NCBI GenBank assembly: GCA_947630185.1
Contig: CANRGT010000006.1
Location: 1 to 64,000 of the forward strand
Direction of reading: 5' to 3'
Origin: an uncultured Clostridia bacterium
Lineage (GTDB): Bacteria > Bacillota > Clostridia > TANB77 > CAG-508
Length of the DNA: 64,000 bases
The number at the start of each line of letters is the position of its first letter. Positions within the stretch are counted from its first letter, which is position 1. The position numbers and the translations under genes were made by a program. Below the pieces are notes generated by a model, which was not told the DNA's origin, searched no databases, and saw only the letters and a program-made list of their open reading frames with translations. Below are positions 33,836 to 45,609 of this stretch, one piece after another.

Positions 33836-34438
33836 TTATTCAAAATCTTCTAGCACGCTATGAAGCTCTACATCTCCTATTGCCTCTATCCCATTTCTAA
33901 CCTCTGTTAAATCTGCTTCCGTTAAGTACATTGTTTGAATATCTGTATCCTCTTTAAAGGTTTCCTCTCCATTTTCATCAGTTGTATAAATGCCAAGTAC
34001 ACCATTATGTTCTTTTATTAGATAATGTTCATCACAAAATCCGTCCTGCTCCCTATAAAGTGTAACTTCATCATTTTCAAACTCTTCTATTTGCCAACCT
34101 TCACACTTTTCAGTTAATTCTTCTATATTGCAATTTGCAAATGTACTTGGTAAATCTCTTGTATTAGTAGTTATATGATTACAACCTTTAAAATATTCTC
34201 TTTCAACTAGCTTAGCACTTGGTGAAAGCCTTTCCTCACTCCATGATGTAGAAAGTACAACTTGTTCTTTATCAATATTTTCATAATCGTTATTTTCACT
34301 ATTATTTTGTGCTAGTTTTCTTCCATCTAAATTATTACTATCTTTTGTATTATTTATTTGATAAACATATATTCCAGCTATTATTCCTAATATTAATAAT
34401 ATAATACACACTAATGCAATTATCCATTCTTTTCTCAT
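33836..34438 (-). CDS. BofC C-terminal-domain-like membrane-anchored protein
   Basis: 200 residues. N-terminal membrane anchor (IIALVCIILLILGIIAGIYVY), then an extracytoplasmic domain. The end (YLIKEHNGVLGIYTTDENGE, LTEVRNGIEAIGDVELHSVLEDFE) resembles the BofC C-terminal domain: product recognition by G-L-I, then a rule of short-loop residues and L-DF at the end. BofC inhibits the SpoIVB signalling protease in sporulation of Bacillus. The match is by eye and the middle part (TRDLPSTFANCNIEELTEKC) is not recognised. No operon partner. Confidence 0.6.
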   Translation of the reverse strand: MRKEWIIALVCIILLILGIIAGIYVYQINNTKDSNNLDGRKLAQNNSENNDYENIDKEQVVLSTSWSEERLSPSAKLVEREYFKGCNHITTNTRDLPSTFANCNIEELTEKCEGWQIEEFENDEVTLYREQDGFCDEHYLIKEHNGVLGIYTTDENGEETFKEDTDIQTMYLTEADLTEVRNGIEAIGDVELHSVLEDFE

Positions 34439-34554
34439 ACTTCTACTTCCTTCCTTTTTTTTCTATTTATATTTAGTATGAGAAATTTTGGTAAAATTTA
34501 TTCATTTTGTTTTGAAATTGTGAATTTTAAAACAATTAAAAAAACGATATAGCT

Positions 34555-34602
34555 TTTGTGAAGTGCCGCGTAGCGTTCAAGCGAAGCGCGTATGGCGCAA
34601 CC
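34555..34602. repeat. palindrome-embedded element, truncated copy 4
   Basis: Only the left half of the core is present (GTGCCGCGTAGCGTTCAAGC, GAAGCGCGTATGGCGCAACC); the GGTTGCGACAGC half and the outer arms are missing. It abuts the stop codon of the Sua5 gene (34606-34608). Confidence 0.7.
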
Positions 34603-34605
34603 ATC

Positions 34606-35658
34606 TTATACTATAATGTAGTTGTAAGCGCAAGCGCGAATTAATCTATTAGTAATTGCAAGTCCTAAGCCTTTGCTTTCAACACCCTCTATTATAACAA
34701 AGTCGAAATCTTCTTTGTCAACTTTTCTAAGTAGCATAAAAATATTCTTTGCAATTTCATTTAAGTCACTACCCATGTTCCATTTATTATCTACTATGTA
34801 TTTATCTAAATGTTCTTTTTTTCCTAATACTAATACCTTTTTGCCTTGTTGTTCTAATTCTTTTATTTCTTCATTTATTCTTGAAATCATTTTGTTTTCA
34901 TCATTACTATATATCATCATACAACTTGTAGTTGGTGCATAATGACGATATTTCATACCCGGAGACGCAACTACATCATCTTTTCCTACTTTTCCTAAAA
35001 CATGACTATCTACTTTTACATCATTTACTACTTCTTCTAATTCTTCTTTTGTAATTTTTCCAGGTCTTAATATATTAATTTCATCTCCTATAACTCTAAT
35101 TACTGTTGATTCTAGACCTATATCTGTAAAGCCACCATCTAAAATATAGTCTACCTTATCTTGTAACTCTTCTATAATATCTTCAATGTTAGTTCCACTT
35201 GGCTTTCCAGATATATTAGCACTTGGTGCTGCAATAGGAACTTTTGCTTTTTCTATGAGTTCAATTGCAATTTCATTATTTGGCATACGCACTCCAACAG
35301 TATCTAAATTAGCTGTTACTACATTTGGTATAACTTCTTTTGATTTGCGATTAAAAATAATTGTTAAAGGTCCGGGCCAAAACTTATTTATTAACTTTCT
35401 TTCTACATCTGAAATATCTTTTACTATTTCTTCTACCATTTTAATATTTGAAACATGCACTATTAGAGGGTTATCTCCTGCCCTGCCTTTTGCCTCAAAT
35501 ATTCTTTTTACAGCTTTTTCGTCTAAAGCATTTGCTCCTATTCCATATACAGTTTCTGTTGGAAATAATACTAAATTTCCTTTTTTTATTTCTTCTGCTG
35601 CTTCTTCTATTTCTTTAATATTTAATTTCTCTTTTTGATTTGAATATTTAGCTTTCAT
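34606..35658 (-). CDS. ywlC: L-threonylcarbamoyladenylate synthase (Sua5/YwlC)
   Basis: 350 residues: an N-terminal YrdC domain (FPTETVYGIGANA, RAGDNPLIVHV, FWPGPLTIIF, VGVRMPNN, PSANISGKPSGT) plus the C-terminal Sua5 domain (SPGMKYRHYAPTT linker, then a Rossmann-like part). It makes threonylcarbamoyl-AMP from threonine, bicarbonate and ATP for the t6A37 modification of ANN-decoding tRNAs. Two-domain length is standard for Sua5. The 3' end runs directly into a truncated repeat element, but the C-terminus looks complete. Confidence 0.93.
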   Translation of the reverse strand: MKAKYSNQKEKLNIKEIEEAAEEIKKGNLVLFPTETVYGIGANALDEKAVKRIFEAKGRAGDNPLIVHVSNIKMVEEIVKDISDVERKLINKFWPGPLTIIFNRKSKEVIPNVVTANLDTVGVRMPNNEIAIELIEKAKVPIAAPSANISGKPSGTNIEDIIEELQDKVDYILDGGFTDIGLESTVIRVIGDEINILRPGKITKEELEEVVNDVKVDSHVLGKVGKDDVVASPGMKYRHYAPTTSCMMIYSNDENKMISRINEEIKELEQQGKKVLVLGKKEHLDKYIVDNKWNMGSDLNEIAKNIFMLLRKVDKEDFDFVIIEGVESKGLGLAITNRLIRACAYNYIIV

Positions 35659-35722
35659 ATTTATTTCTTCTTTCTAATAATATTTAGTTTTTATTTCATA
35701 ATTTAAATATACTATATTAAGT

Positions 35723-36067
35723 TTATTTCTCACATTTTTCAATTTGCTCACGAATAGCCATTTCTACAAATTGATTTAAAGACATATTAAATTGTTTAGA
35801 AAATAATACCGCTTTTTCATGAAGAACAGGCTGTATTCTAATATTAAAACTTCCCTTATATTCTTTATGTGGATTTTTATTCAACATATTACATTCCTTA
35901 ATATATTCGTCTATTACTTCTTTAAATTCCTTTTTTAAACCTTCAATCGTATTTGACTCAAATGTAATAACATCTTCAACTCCTTCTACTTTTCCCCAAA
36001 AAGTAGAAGTTGTATCTTCATAGTAAATACTTGCAAAGAAATCTTTATATTTTATCATATTTTTCAT
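35723..36067 (-). CDS. hicB: HicB-type antitoxin
   Basis: 114 residues. N-terminal HicB fold (FFASIYYEDTTSTFWGKVEG, FESNTIEGLKKEFKEVIDEY) and C-terminal ribbon-helix-helix DNA-binding segment (GSFNIRIQPVLHEKAVLFSK, MSLNQFVEMAIREQIE). ATG overlaps the hicA stop (ATGA). The RHH domain should bind the operator upstream of hicA. Probable type II toxin-antitoxin pair inserted between sua5 and comEC. Confidence 0.88.
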   Translation of the reverse strand: MKNMIKYKDFFASIYYEDTTSTFWGKVEGVEDVITFESNTIEGLKKEFKEVIDEYIKECNMLNKNPHKEYKGSFNIRIQPVLHEKAVLFSKQFNMSLNQFVEMAIREQIEKCEK

Positions 36068-36324
36068 TTCATTTCCTCCAATCTCTTTATTACTTCTAAA
36101 ATGCTTTCAATCTGGTATGGCTTTAAAATGTTACTAGGATGTGGCTTATGTAATTTAATCTCTAATTTATTGTCACTATGAACAAAAGAAACTCTAGAGC
36201 CAGATGTCCTTCCTTTGTTAAATTCGTAAAATCCAAGTAATCCTAATAATGTTTTAGCTTCTTGATACGAAAAATCTCTCGGATTTGATTTTAATCTATT
36301 TAATATTTTTTCTTTTTTACTCAT
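36064..36324 (-). CDS. hicA: HicA-type mRNA interferase toxin
   Basis: 86 residues. dsRBD-like HicA fold: FSYQEAKTLLGLLGFYEFN, GSRVSFVHSDNKLEIKLHKP with the catalytic His after KL, PYQIESILEVIKRLEE. Cleaves mRNA when freed of HicB. Toxin before antitoxin with a 4-bp overlap, as in other hicAB loci. A palindrome at 36351-36371 lies just upstream. Confidence 0.88.
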   Translation of the reverse strand: MSKKEKILNRLKSNPRDFSYQEAKTLLGLLGFYEFNKGRTSGSRVSFVHSDNKLEIKLHKPHPSNILKPYQIESILEVIKRLEEMK

Positions 36325-36350
36325 ATATTATACTCCTTTTCTTTTTGTTT

Positions 36351-36371
36351 TGCAACTATTATTTAGTTGCA
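36351..36371. promoter_or_regulatory. palindrome upstream of hicA, candidate HicB operator
   Basis: TGCAACTA-TTATT-TAGTTGCA, a perfect 8-bp inverted repeat 27 bp before the hicA start. It lies just downstream of a possible minus-strand -10 (TATAAA), a good place for autorepression. It could also be a plus-strand hairpin, but no plus-strand gene ends here. Confidence 0.5.
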
Positions 36372-36444
36372 TTTTTATTTATACATTTTAATTTTTTCTT
36401 TACATAATTTTTTTACTTTTCTTAGCATGACCCACTTTCTCATT

Positions 36445-39124
36445 TCATTCTATAAACTCTTTAATTCTAACCCTACCTTTATAATCCAAATTAAGTATTA
36501 TTTCTCCGCTTCTATCTGTTCTATAAATTCTTGTACCAATTACTTTAAGCCTTTCTAAAACGCCATCATTTGGATGTCCAAAGTGATTATTTTCTCCTAC
36601 ACCTATTAAAGCAATCTTTGGCTTAACCATTTCTATAAAACTTTGAGTTGATGACGATTTGGAGCCATGATGTGCAACTTTTAAAATGTCAGCTTTTAAT
36701 TCTGTCGTTCCTAAATAAAGCTCTACTAATCTATTTTCTGCAATTTCTTCAATATCGCCTGTGAAAAGAATTGTGAAGGGGTTAGTTTTTAGATTTTTTT
36801 GATAACAAAACTTAGCTACGATTGAGTTATTATTTAAAATGTTTTGTGAAATTAAATCATCTTGAGGAAAAAGTATTTTGAAATAAGAATTTTTATCAAT
36901 TTGAATTTTATCTCCAGCTTTTACTTTTATTACATTTGTTTTTAATTTTTTTATTAGAGTAAGTAGTTTTTGAAGATTTGCACTATCTTTTCCTTGTTTA
37001 GAAATTATAATATTTTTTACTTTTATTTTTTCTAACAAAGTAAGTAGCCCGCCCACAATGGTCTGTATCTAGGTGGGAAAAGAGCATATAATCTATTTGC
37101 ATTATATTATTATCTAACAAAAATGGCAGTAGTGTTTTTTCTCCAACATCAAAACTACCTACTTCACTTCCGCCACCGTCTATCAAAATTGTTTTCCTTG
37201 ATGGTGTTTCTATTAAAGTGCTGTCTCCCTGTCCTACATCAATAAATTTAAGGCTTAAATTTGACATTGGAAATTTTATAAAATATGGTGCTAAAATTAA
37301 GAATATTATTAAAATAAAAATTATATTTTTAAGTTTTATGAATGTAATTATAGGCTTAATTTTTGACTTATTTAAGAGTTTATTTTTTAATTTGCCTAGT
37401 GCAACTAATATTTGCATAACTATTCTATTTTGCAATTTGTACTCATCTAAAGTTCTAATTAAATTTTGTACTAATTGACTTATTTGATTTTTAAATTTAT
37501 AGAATATTAAAAGTAAATAATATAAAAATATTTGCCACATATTTGGTGTTGGAATTATAATTTGTGAAAATGGAAGTTTGCCTGTTATTTTCGCAATAAA
37601 TGTTAAAAGCTCTAAAATCGGACTTAATATAAAAGAAATAATTACTGCTAGTGGTTTAAATATGAGTAGAAGAAATATAAATATCATGCTTCCTATTAAG
37701 CTAACTGCTAGTATTGGTGAGGCTAATAAATTTGAAATTATGAAGGTTAATGAAATAGTATTAAAATGATATACCATAATTGGAAGAATTATTAAATTTG
37801 CCGATATTGAAACTTCAGTAATTGGTTTTATGTATGAAAAAATTCTTGAAAATATTTTTGACTTACATTTTTTATTTTCTTCTATTACTTTATTAACAAT
37901 ATTTTTCTTGTTTATTCTTTCTATATTCTGGTTTTCTAGTTTTTTATTCATTAGTAGAATAATTCCGATTGTTCCACCAAACGAAAGCTGAAAACCGATA
38001 TCTAATATATAATATGGATTTATAAGTAATATGATTATACTACTGATTGCTAAGCTAGTATAAACATTTGGCTTTGTAAAAAATATATTAGAGGCTAATG
38101 TTAAAATGCACATTATGCATGCCCTTGTAACAGATGGTGTAAAACCTACAAGCATCATAAAGAAAACTAAAAATAATATAACTAAAACATTGCCCCACCT
38201 TTTATGGACTCTTAAAAATTGAAATAGGCTAGTAATTCCAAGCAGTATATATGATACATGTGCCCCAGATATAGCCAGCATATGTGATAAATTGCTTTGT
38301 CTAAAACTATCTTGCACTTCTTCTGAAATATATGATTTATCTCCTAATATTAAACCTATACAAAGTGATGAAACTTTTTCTGGTAAAACTTTTCTTATTT
38401 TTTCTATTAAAATTTTCTTTAAATCATGGATACACTTTTGAATTAAACCTATTTTATTATTTTCTATTACTTTTACACTTTTAGCAGTTATAATTCCTGA
38501 AATTTCTTTTTCTTTTAAATACATGCTGTAATCAAATCCGCCTTCATTTCGTGCTACTTCCGGCTCTTCATATATGCCAGTAATCTCAACTTTATCACCA
38601 TAATTTAATTGGTTTATGTTATTAGTATTTTTCTTTATATATAATAGTAACTTTGTAGATATCTTATTATCTTTTGCCGTTAGTTTATTTTTTTCTTCAG
38701 TTCGCTCATTTTTTTCTTGTAGCTTGTTTTCTTGTAGACTGTTTTCTTGTAAGTTGCTCTCTTGTAGGCTGTTAGATAAAGCTTCAATGCTTAATACCTT
38801 AATTGTATATACGTCTTTATATTCCTGTTTTTCTGCATCAGTAACTATTATTGCTTCTAACTTTAATTCATCATTATCATACTGATATATTCTGTTATAT
38901 TTACTTTCTAAAAAAACTACATATAAATAAAAAATCGATATACTTATAAAAAATATTAAGCATAAAGCTATATTTTTCTTTATAAGCACTTTCTTACATG
39001 TAAATATTAGTAACAGAAATATAAAAGAAATTAGAAACACAAAAAAGGCTATACCTTTTAAGTATAGCCCCATTATAATTCCTAAAATAGTTCCTATTGA
39101 GGCAACACACATCTTCATTGTCAA
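36445..39124 (-). pseudogene. comEC: ComEC DNA-uptake channel, split by a frameshift
   Basis: The first frame (39124-36998) encodes the N-terminal DUF4131/OB-like part, the multi-spanning Competence domain (LSHMLAISGAHVSYILLGI, PSVTRACIMCIL) and the start of the metallo-beta-lactamase domain (FIDVGQGDSTLIETPS, FSHLDTDHCG). It then goes wrong at CGRATYF. The second frame picks up at GGLLTLLEKIKVKN and continues through LKVAHHGSKSSS and GVGENNHFGHP to the stop at 36445. One surplus C at about 37051-37054 (TGTGGGCGGGC in place of TGTGGGGGGC) explains it. ComEC is the channel for single-stranded DNA entry. A sequencing error is possible; otherwise the transformation channel is broken. An in-frame 15-bp repeat (38716-38775) lies in the OB region. 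Confidence 0.85.
38716..38775 (-). repeat. 15-bp tandem repeat in comEC
   Basis: Four head-to-tail 15-base units encode LQENS/LQESN/LQENS/LQENK pentapeptides. Copy-number change would keep the frame. Confidence 0.85.
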
Positions 39125-39266
39125 ATTCCTTTCGTTTACCCCAATTTTGTCTTTTTATTTTATAATTCTAATAAATTACTTTAATTTGTTTTTTATTTAA
39201 TTCTATGATTATTTGCATTTTTTGTTTAATAAAATAATTAATATTATATTTAATATTTTTATATAA

Positions 39267-41000
39267 TTAAATTACTCTAAGACCTGCGTAAAATCTACCT
39301 TTATACATTGTATTCAAACTAGAAATAGTTACTGTATACGTTGTTGTAGATGCGTGTATAAACTCTCCATCACCTATATAAATTCCGCAGTGTCCTATTC
39401 CTACCCCTGTTTCATAATCTGTTAAAAATACAATGTCTCCTGCTTTCAAATCACTTTGTTTTGTAATTTTAGTTCCTTTTCCACTATTATATTGTGAAGT
39501 TGCACCATGTGGAAGACTTATTCCAAAATTTTTAAACACATACATTGTAAAGCCTGAGCAGTCAAATGTTTTGTTTGAGCCATCTCCACCATATACATAT
39601 TTACAACCTAAATATTTTTTTGCATAGCTTATTACTTCTGATGCATTAATTGATTTAGAACTTGTACTTTCATTTTTACTATCTTTTGAAGTTTCTTCTG
39701 TTTTAGAAGTGTTACTATTTTGAGTCTCTGTACTCTTTGTTTCTGTTTTCTGAGTAGTTGTTTCTTCTTTATTTGAAGCATTGGCACCGTTTGTAGTTGT
39801 TTTACTTGATGCATTATCGCTATTTGTAGTTGCTTTGCTTGATGAATTATCACTATTTGTCTTGCTTGTACTAGTAGTTGTAGTTTTTGTAGCGTTTTCA
39901 GCTAAATCTTTGTTAGTTTCAGTAGCTCCTATAATTATAGTATTATCAGACTTTTCTTTTTCCTCATCATCTAAAGTTCTAGGGTTACTATTTCCTCTTG
40001 TAGAAGTAATTTTAGTATCTGACACAAATTCTTTAGAAATATAACCTGTATCATTTCCAGCTTTTACTTGATACCATGTTCCTTCTTCTTTAAGAATTGT
40101 AACTTTAGTGTTTAAGTAAAGAACTTTAACAACATTATAATTAGTTCCAGCACCTTTTCTTAAATTAACACCTTGCTCATTAACATATCCTACTTTTTCT
40201 TCAGAAGTATCATTATCTTCTGTAGCTGTAGTTCCTCCTATAGTCGTAGTTACAGTTTTTGCTTCTCCTAAAGAGCTTGTTCTTACCCAACCATTAAATG
40301 TATCAGTTTGAATATATGACCATCCTCCTGTTGTTTCAGTAATTACAATAACTTCTACACCTTTTTTTACATTTCCAATTTCACTTGAATAAATTAGTGG
40401 TAAGATTTTTACATCTGTATTTTGTAAAAATTTCTTATATACAACTTTTACTTCTCTTGGCTCTTCTACATCAGAATTATTACTTTCTGTTTCCGAATTG
40501 TTGTCTACATTTTCACTATTTGAATTATTTGCATTTTCATCATTGTTTTGGCTATTTGTAGTTTGATTGTTTGTAGTCTCATTATTTGTAGTTTGATTAT
40601 CTGTAGTTTGACTATTTGTACTTTGGTTATTTGCTTCATTGTTGTTTGTGGTTTCATTGTTTTTATTGTCGCTAGTTTCATTATTGTTTCCACCACTTAA
40701 GTTAGGACTTTCACTATTTTGACTACTATTATCTTCTACTTTTTTAGAGTAATCTTTGCTAATATAACCGGTATAACTTTTATACTTTATTTTATACCAA
40801 CCATCTACTTCTTCTAAAAGTTCACACTCTACACCTTTAGATAACATAGCTATTACTTCTGAACTTGTAGAAGCACCTTTTCTTACGTTTATGGTATCTC
40901 CTGTAACTTTAACAGTAGTAGCTTGTGAGCATGTAGCCATTATAGATACTGTTGCTACAGTCAATGCTCCTGTTAGAATTACTTTTTTCATAGTATTCAT
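39267..41000 (-). CDS. secreted SH3b - NlpC/P60 cell-wall hydrolase
   Basis: 577 residues. Signal peptide (MKKVILTGALTVATVSIMAT, cleavage near SQA-TT). Three bacterial SH3 domains at about 28-88, 185-250 and 275-335 (TINVRKGASTSSEVI, DVKILPLIYSSEIGN, GVNLRKGAGTNYNVV) are separated by Asn/Thr/Gln-rich linkers, including a 15-bp tandem repeat. The C-terminal NlpC/P60 domain has the catalytic triad: Cys in TFDCSGFTMY, His in GIGHCGIYIGDG, His in EFIHAS. Cuts stem peptides of peptidoglycan. The first ATG is used because AAAGGAG lies 10 bases before it. Confidence 0.9.
   Translation of the reverse strand: MNTMKKVILTGALTVATVSIMATCSQATTVKVTGDTINVRKGASTSSEVIAMLSKGVECELLEEVDGWYKIKYKSYTGYISKDYSKKVEDNSSQNSESPNLSGGNNNETSDNKNNETTNNNEANNQSTNSQTTDNQTTNNETTNNQTTNSQNNDENANNSNSENVDNNSETESNNSDVEEPREVKVVYKKFLQNTDVKILPLIYSSEIGNVKKGVEVIVITETTGGWSYIQTDTFNGWVRTSSLGEAKTVTTTIGGTTATEDNDTSEEKVGYVNEQGVNLRKGAGTNYNVVKVLYLNTKVTILKEEGTWYQVKAGNDTGYISKEFVSDTKITSTRGNSNPRTLDDEEKEKSDNTIIIGATETNKDLAENATKTTTTSTSKTNSDNSSSKATTNSDNASSKTTTNGANASNKEETTTQKTETKSTETQNSNTSKTEETSKDSKNESTSSKSINASEVISYAKKYLGCKYVYGGDGSNKTFDCSGFTMYVFKNFGISLPHGATSQYNSGKGTKITKQSDLKAGDIVFLTDYETGVGIGHCGIYIGDGEFIHASTTTYTVTISSLNTMYKGRFYAGLRVI
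40551..40655 (-). repeat. 15-bp tandem repeat in the NlpC/P60 gene
   Basis: Seven contiguous 15-base units (variants of CAAACTACAAATAGC on the minus strand) encode QTTNS, ETTNN, QTTNN, QTTDN, QSTNS, NEANN, ETTNN. Confidence 0.85.
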
Positions 41001-41180
41001 TAAAGATTTTCTCCTTTATATTTTAGTATATTCGTTATTTTTCCTTAAGTTGCTTACAGTATATAATTAAACTCTAAAAAAGTCAATTATTCTACAAAAT
41101 ATTTCACATTATATTTTATTAATTTTTATACTTAAAGAAACTTTTAATTTCTATTTCTTTACAGTTTTTTATTACATAAA

Positions 41181-41220
41181 AAATAACAAGGTATTACATT
41201 ATTTGTAACCCTTGTTATTT
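41181..41220 (-). terminator. terminator of the str operon (after tuf)
   Basis: Stem AAATAACAAGG / CCTTGTTATTT with a loop containing a further TTAC/GTAA pairing and a T-rich tail, 22 bp after the tuf stop. Confidence 0.85.
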
Positions 41221-41241
41221 ATATATTTAGCTTAAATTTAA

Positions 41242-42444
<1,203 letters not shown>

Positions 42445-42544
42445 TTAATTTTCCTCCTTATTTTAGCTTAGTGGAATTGTTTTTTATCTTCCACTTGCTA
42501 CTTTTATATTTTTTAATATTAAAATCTTGTTTTGTAACACTTGT

Positions 42545-42573
42545 ATTCTATACTATTTTTACTATAAAAGCAA
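42545..42573 (-). promoter_or_regulatory. probable tuf promoter
   Basis: Minus strand TTGCTT (42568-42573), 17-bp spacer, TAGAAT (42545-42550), directly after the repeat element and 100 bp before the tuf start. It would restore tuf transcription if the hairpin at 42601-42742 blocks read-through from fusA. Confidence 0.5.
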
Positions 42574-42600
42574 GTGTTTTTTATAAGTTTTATTTTTATT

Positions 42601-42742
42601 ACAAAATATAGTAACTTGAAGTAGCAACGCGTAGCGTTCAAACGTAGCTACGAAAGTAGCGAAGTGCGCTTGGAGCAACCAACTTATAGTACTTAAAAAT
42701 TGGTTGCGACAACAAGTTGCACGTAAAGTTACTATATTTTGT
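42601..42742. repeat. palindrome-embedded intergenic element, copy 5
   Basis: Perfect 17-bp outer arms ACAAAATATAGTAACTT (42601-42617) and complement (42726-42742), unrelated to the arms of other copies. The core GCAACGCGTAGCGTTC...GAAGTGCGCTTGGAGCAACC ends GGTTGCGACAACAAGTTGC. It includes a tetraloop-like hairpin GCTAC-GAAA-GTAGC. Located inside the str operon, between fusA and tuf. Confidence 0.85.
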
Positions 42743-42765
42743 TGATTTAGAAACTATTATAATAT

Positions 42766-44850
42766 TTACTCTTGTTTTTTAGCTCTTGATGCAACAATTG
42801 TATCAAATACTGATTTTGGAACTTCCTCGTAATGACTTGGTTCCATTGAGTAAGTACCTCTACCTTGTGTTTTTGAACGTAAGTCTGTTGCATAACCAAA
42901 CATTTCTGATAGTGGAATAAAGCTTCTGATAACTTGGTTTCCTTGAATAGATTCCATACCTTCTAGCTTTCCACGTCTCGAGTTAACGTCTCCAATAACA
43001 TCTCCCATATATTCTTCTGGAACTGTTATTTCTACTCTCATGATTGGTTCTAGAATAACTGATTTACCTTGTCTACAACCCTCTTTGAAGGCCATAGATC
43101 CAGCAATTTTGAAGGCCATTTCTGATGAGTCAACTTCATGGTATGAACCATCTACTAATGTAGCTTTAAAGTCTATAACAGGGTAACCTGCTAATACACC
43201 ACTTTGAGCTGCCTCTCTAACGCCATCCTCGATTGGTTTAATGTATTCTTTTGGAACAACACCACCAACGATTTTGCTTTCAAATTCAATTCCTTTACCT
43301 GGCTCTAATGGTTCCATTTCTAGCCATACATCACCGTATTGTCCACGTCCACCAGATTGACGAATGAATTTACCTTGTACTTTAACTTTATTTCTAATTG
43401 TTTCTTTGTAAGAAACTTGTGGTTTACCTACATTACACTCTACTTTAAATTCTCTCTTTAAACGGTCTACTATAATGTCTAAGTGTAATTCACCCATACC
43501 AGCTATAATTGTTTGACCAGATTCTTGGTCTGTCCATGTTTTGAATGTTGGGTCTTCTTCTGCAAGTTTTGCAAGTGCTATACCCATCTTTTCGCTATTT
43601 GCTTTATCTTTTGGCTCAATAGCGATATCAATAACAGGCTCTGGGAATTCCATTGATTCTAGAATAACTGGATGTGCTGGGTCGCAAAGTGTATCACCTG
43701 TAGATACTTCTTTTAATCCAACTGCTGCTGCAATATCACCTGCATATACTTTTTCAATATCTTGTCTGTGATTTGCGTGCATTAATAGGATTCTTCCCAT
43801 TCTATCTTTTTTATCTTTATTTGCATTTAATATTGTTGAACCTGCATCTAATGTTCCAGAATATACTCTGAAGAAGCAAAGTTTTCCAACAAATGGGTCA
43901 GTTGCAATTTTAAATGCTAATGCTGAAAATGGTTCTGTATCAGATGTTTTTCTTTCTACTTCTTCTCCATTTTCGTCTACACCTTTGATATCTGGAATAT
44001 CAAGTGGTGAAGGCATATAATCTACAACTGCGTTTAATAATTCTTGTACACCTTTGTTCTTATATGATGAACCACAGCATACTGGAACTATTTTATTAGC
44101 TATTGTTCCAATTCTAATACCTTTTTTGATTTCTTCTTCAGATAGTTCTTCACCATCTAAATATTTCATCATTAATTCATCATCTTGTTCAGCAGCAGCT
44201 TCTATTAATTTTGCTCTATATTCTTCTGCTTGAGCTTGTAATTCTGCTGGTATATCACATTCTTCGATTTCTTTTCCTAAATCGTCTTTATGAATAAATG
44301 CTCTCATTTTTACTAGGTCTACAATACCTTTAAAGTTTTCCTCTGAGCCTATTGGTAATTCAATTGGAATAGCATTTGCTTTTAAACGATTGCGTAATTG
44401 ATCAACGCAAAGCATAAAGTCAGCACCTGTTGTATCCATTTTATTAACATATACCATTCTTGGTACCATGTATTTATCTGCTTGTCTCCAAACTGTTTCT
44501 GTTTGTGGTTGAACTCCACCTTTTGCTGCTAAAATTGTAACAGCACCATCAAGTACTTTTAAAGATCTTTGTACTTCAACGGTAAAGTCAACGTGACCAG
44601 GAGTATCGATAATGTTTATACGATTTCCAAGCCATTGGCAAGTAGTTGCTGCAGAAGTAATTGTAATACCTCTTTCTTGCTCTTGTACCATCCAGTCCAT
44701 AGTAGCTTCACCTTCGTGAACTTCTCCTATTTTGTGGGTTTTACCTGTATAGAAAAGTATTCTTTCTGTTGTTGTAGTTTTTCCTGCATCTATGTGAGCA
44801 ACGATTCCTATATTTCTTGTTTTTTCCAAAGGGAACTCTCTTCCAGCCAC
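42766..44850 (-). CDS. fusA: translation elongation factor G
   Basis: 694 residues. Ribosomal translocase GTPase: G1 [13 protein letters not shown], switch [13 protein letters not shown]3 DTPGHVDF, G4 NKMD, then domains II-V. It belongs to the rpsL-rpsG-fusA-tuf operon. Ribosome site AAGGAGG; normal length. Confidence 0.99.
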   Translation of the reverse strand: MAGREFPLEKTRNIGIVAHIDAGKTTTTERILFYTGKTHKIGEVHEGEATMDWMVQEQERGITITSAATTCQWLGNRINIIDTPGHVDFTVEVQRSLKVLDGAVTILAAKGGVQPQTETVWRQADKYMVPRMVYVNKMDTTGADFMLCVDQLRNRLKANAIPIELPIGSEENFKGIVDLVKMRAFIHKDDLGKEIEECDIPAELQAQAEEYRAKLIEAAAEQDDELMMKYLDGEELSEEEIKKGIRIGTIANKIVPVCCGSSYKNKGVQELLNAVVDYMPSPLDIPDIKGVDENGEEVERKTSDTEPFSALAFKIATDPFVGKLCFFRVYSGTLDAGSTILNANKDKKDRMGRILLMHANHRQDIEKVYAGDIAAAVGLKEVSTGDTLCDPAHPVILESMEFPEPVIDIAIEPKDKANSEKMGIALAKLAEEDPTFKTWTDQESGQTIIAGMGELHLDIIVDRLKREFKVECNVGKPQVSYKETIRNKVKVQGKFIRQSGGRGQYGDVWLEMEPLEPGKGIEFESKIVGGVVPKEYIKPIEDGVREAAQSGVLAGYPVIDFKATLVDGSYHEVDSSEMAFKIAGSMAFKEGCRQGKSVILEPIMRVEITVPEEYMGDVIGDVNSRRGKLEGMESIQGNQVIRSFIPLSEMFGYATDLRSKTQGRGTYSMEPSHYEEVPKSVFDTIVASRAKKQE

Positions 44851-44906
44851 TATTTTTTCCTCCTTATTTTATTTTAATTTATTCTTTTTCGTGTTTGATT
44901 TTAAAC

Positions 44907-45377
44907 TTAGAATTTGTAATGTGCAAAAGCTCTGTTTGCTTCAGCCATCTTATGCATATCTTCTTTCTTCTTGAATGCTCCACCATTTCCTGTTACAGCT
45001 TCCATAATTTCATTTGCTAATTTTTCAGCCATTGTTTTTTCATGTCTTTTTCTAGCATAGATAACTAACCATCTTAAACCTAAAGTTTGTCTTCTTTCTG
45101 GTCTAATTTCGATTGGTACTTGGTATGTTGCACCACCAATTCTTCTTGCTTTAACTTCAAGAACTGGCATAACATTTTCAAGTGCTGCTTGGAAAACTTC
45201 TAGTGGATCCTTTTGCTCTTTTTCTTTTATGATGTCAAATGCATCATAAACTATTCCTTGAGCAACTGTTTTTTTACCATCTAACATAACATTGTTAACT
45301 AATTTTGTTACAACTTTGCTATTATATATTGGATCTGGTAAAACCTCTCTTTTTGCTATATATCCTTTTCTTGGCAC
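44907..45377 (-). CDS. rpsG: 30S ribosomal protein S7
   Basis: 156 residues, complete S7 ([48 protein letters not shown]). Primary 16S rRNA binder at the head of the small subunit. 56 bp before fusA. Confidence 0.99.
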   Translation of the reverse strand: MPRKGYIAKREVLPDPIYNSKVVTKLVNNVMLDGKKTVAQGIVYDAFDIIKEKEQKDPLEVFQAALENVMPVLEVKARRIGGATYQVPIEIRPERRQTLGLRWLVIYARKRHEKTMAEKLANEIMEAVTGNGGAFKKKEDMHKMAEANRAFAHYKF

Positions 45378-45609
45378 TATTCTTCCCTCCTTTTAATGAT
45401 TTCATACCATAAAGTATGATTTGGTACTCTGGAAAACTTTAATGTTTTCCCGTATAGCGCTATATAATCTATTATTAAATTTAAGTACCTTAAATTAGTA
45501 ATGTATTATTAGCACCATTTCTCGCCTTATTTTTTAAGGCATAATCTTTAATGATTTAAAGATTATTTTTGCTTGTTCTAATTTACTTTAGAAGCTTTTA
45601 ACTAAAGAT
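45378..45609. other. rpsL-rpsG intercistronic region with several hairpins
   Basis: 232 bp without a gene. Minus-strand hairpins include AATCTTTAA/TTAAAGATT (45542-45568), GCCTTAAA/TAAGGC near 45523-45542 and CATAC/GTATG (45406-45420). The spacing is longer than usual for this pair. It could hold an S7 autoregulatory site, but I recognise no known structure. Confidence 0.35.

Noticed and set aside
44817..45020. Plus-strand frames opposite fusA, rpsG, tuf and other well-identified genes
   Set aside because: These are shadows of highly conserved minus-strand genes and carry no ribosome sites or family motifs.
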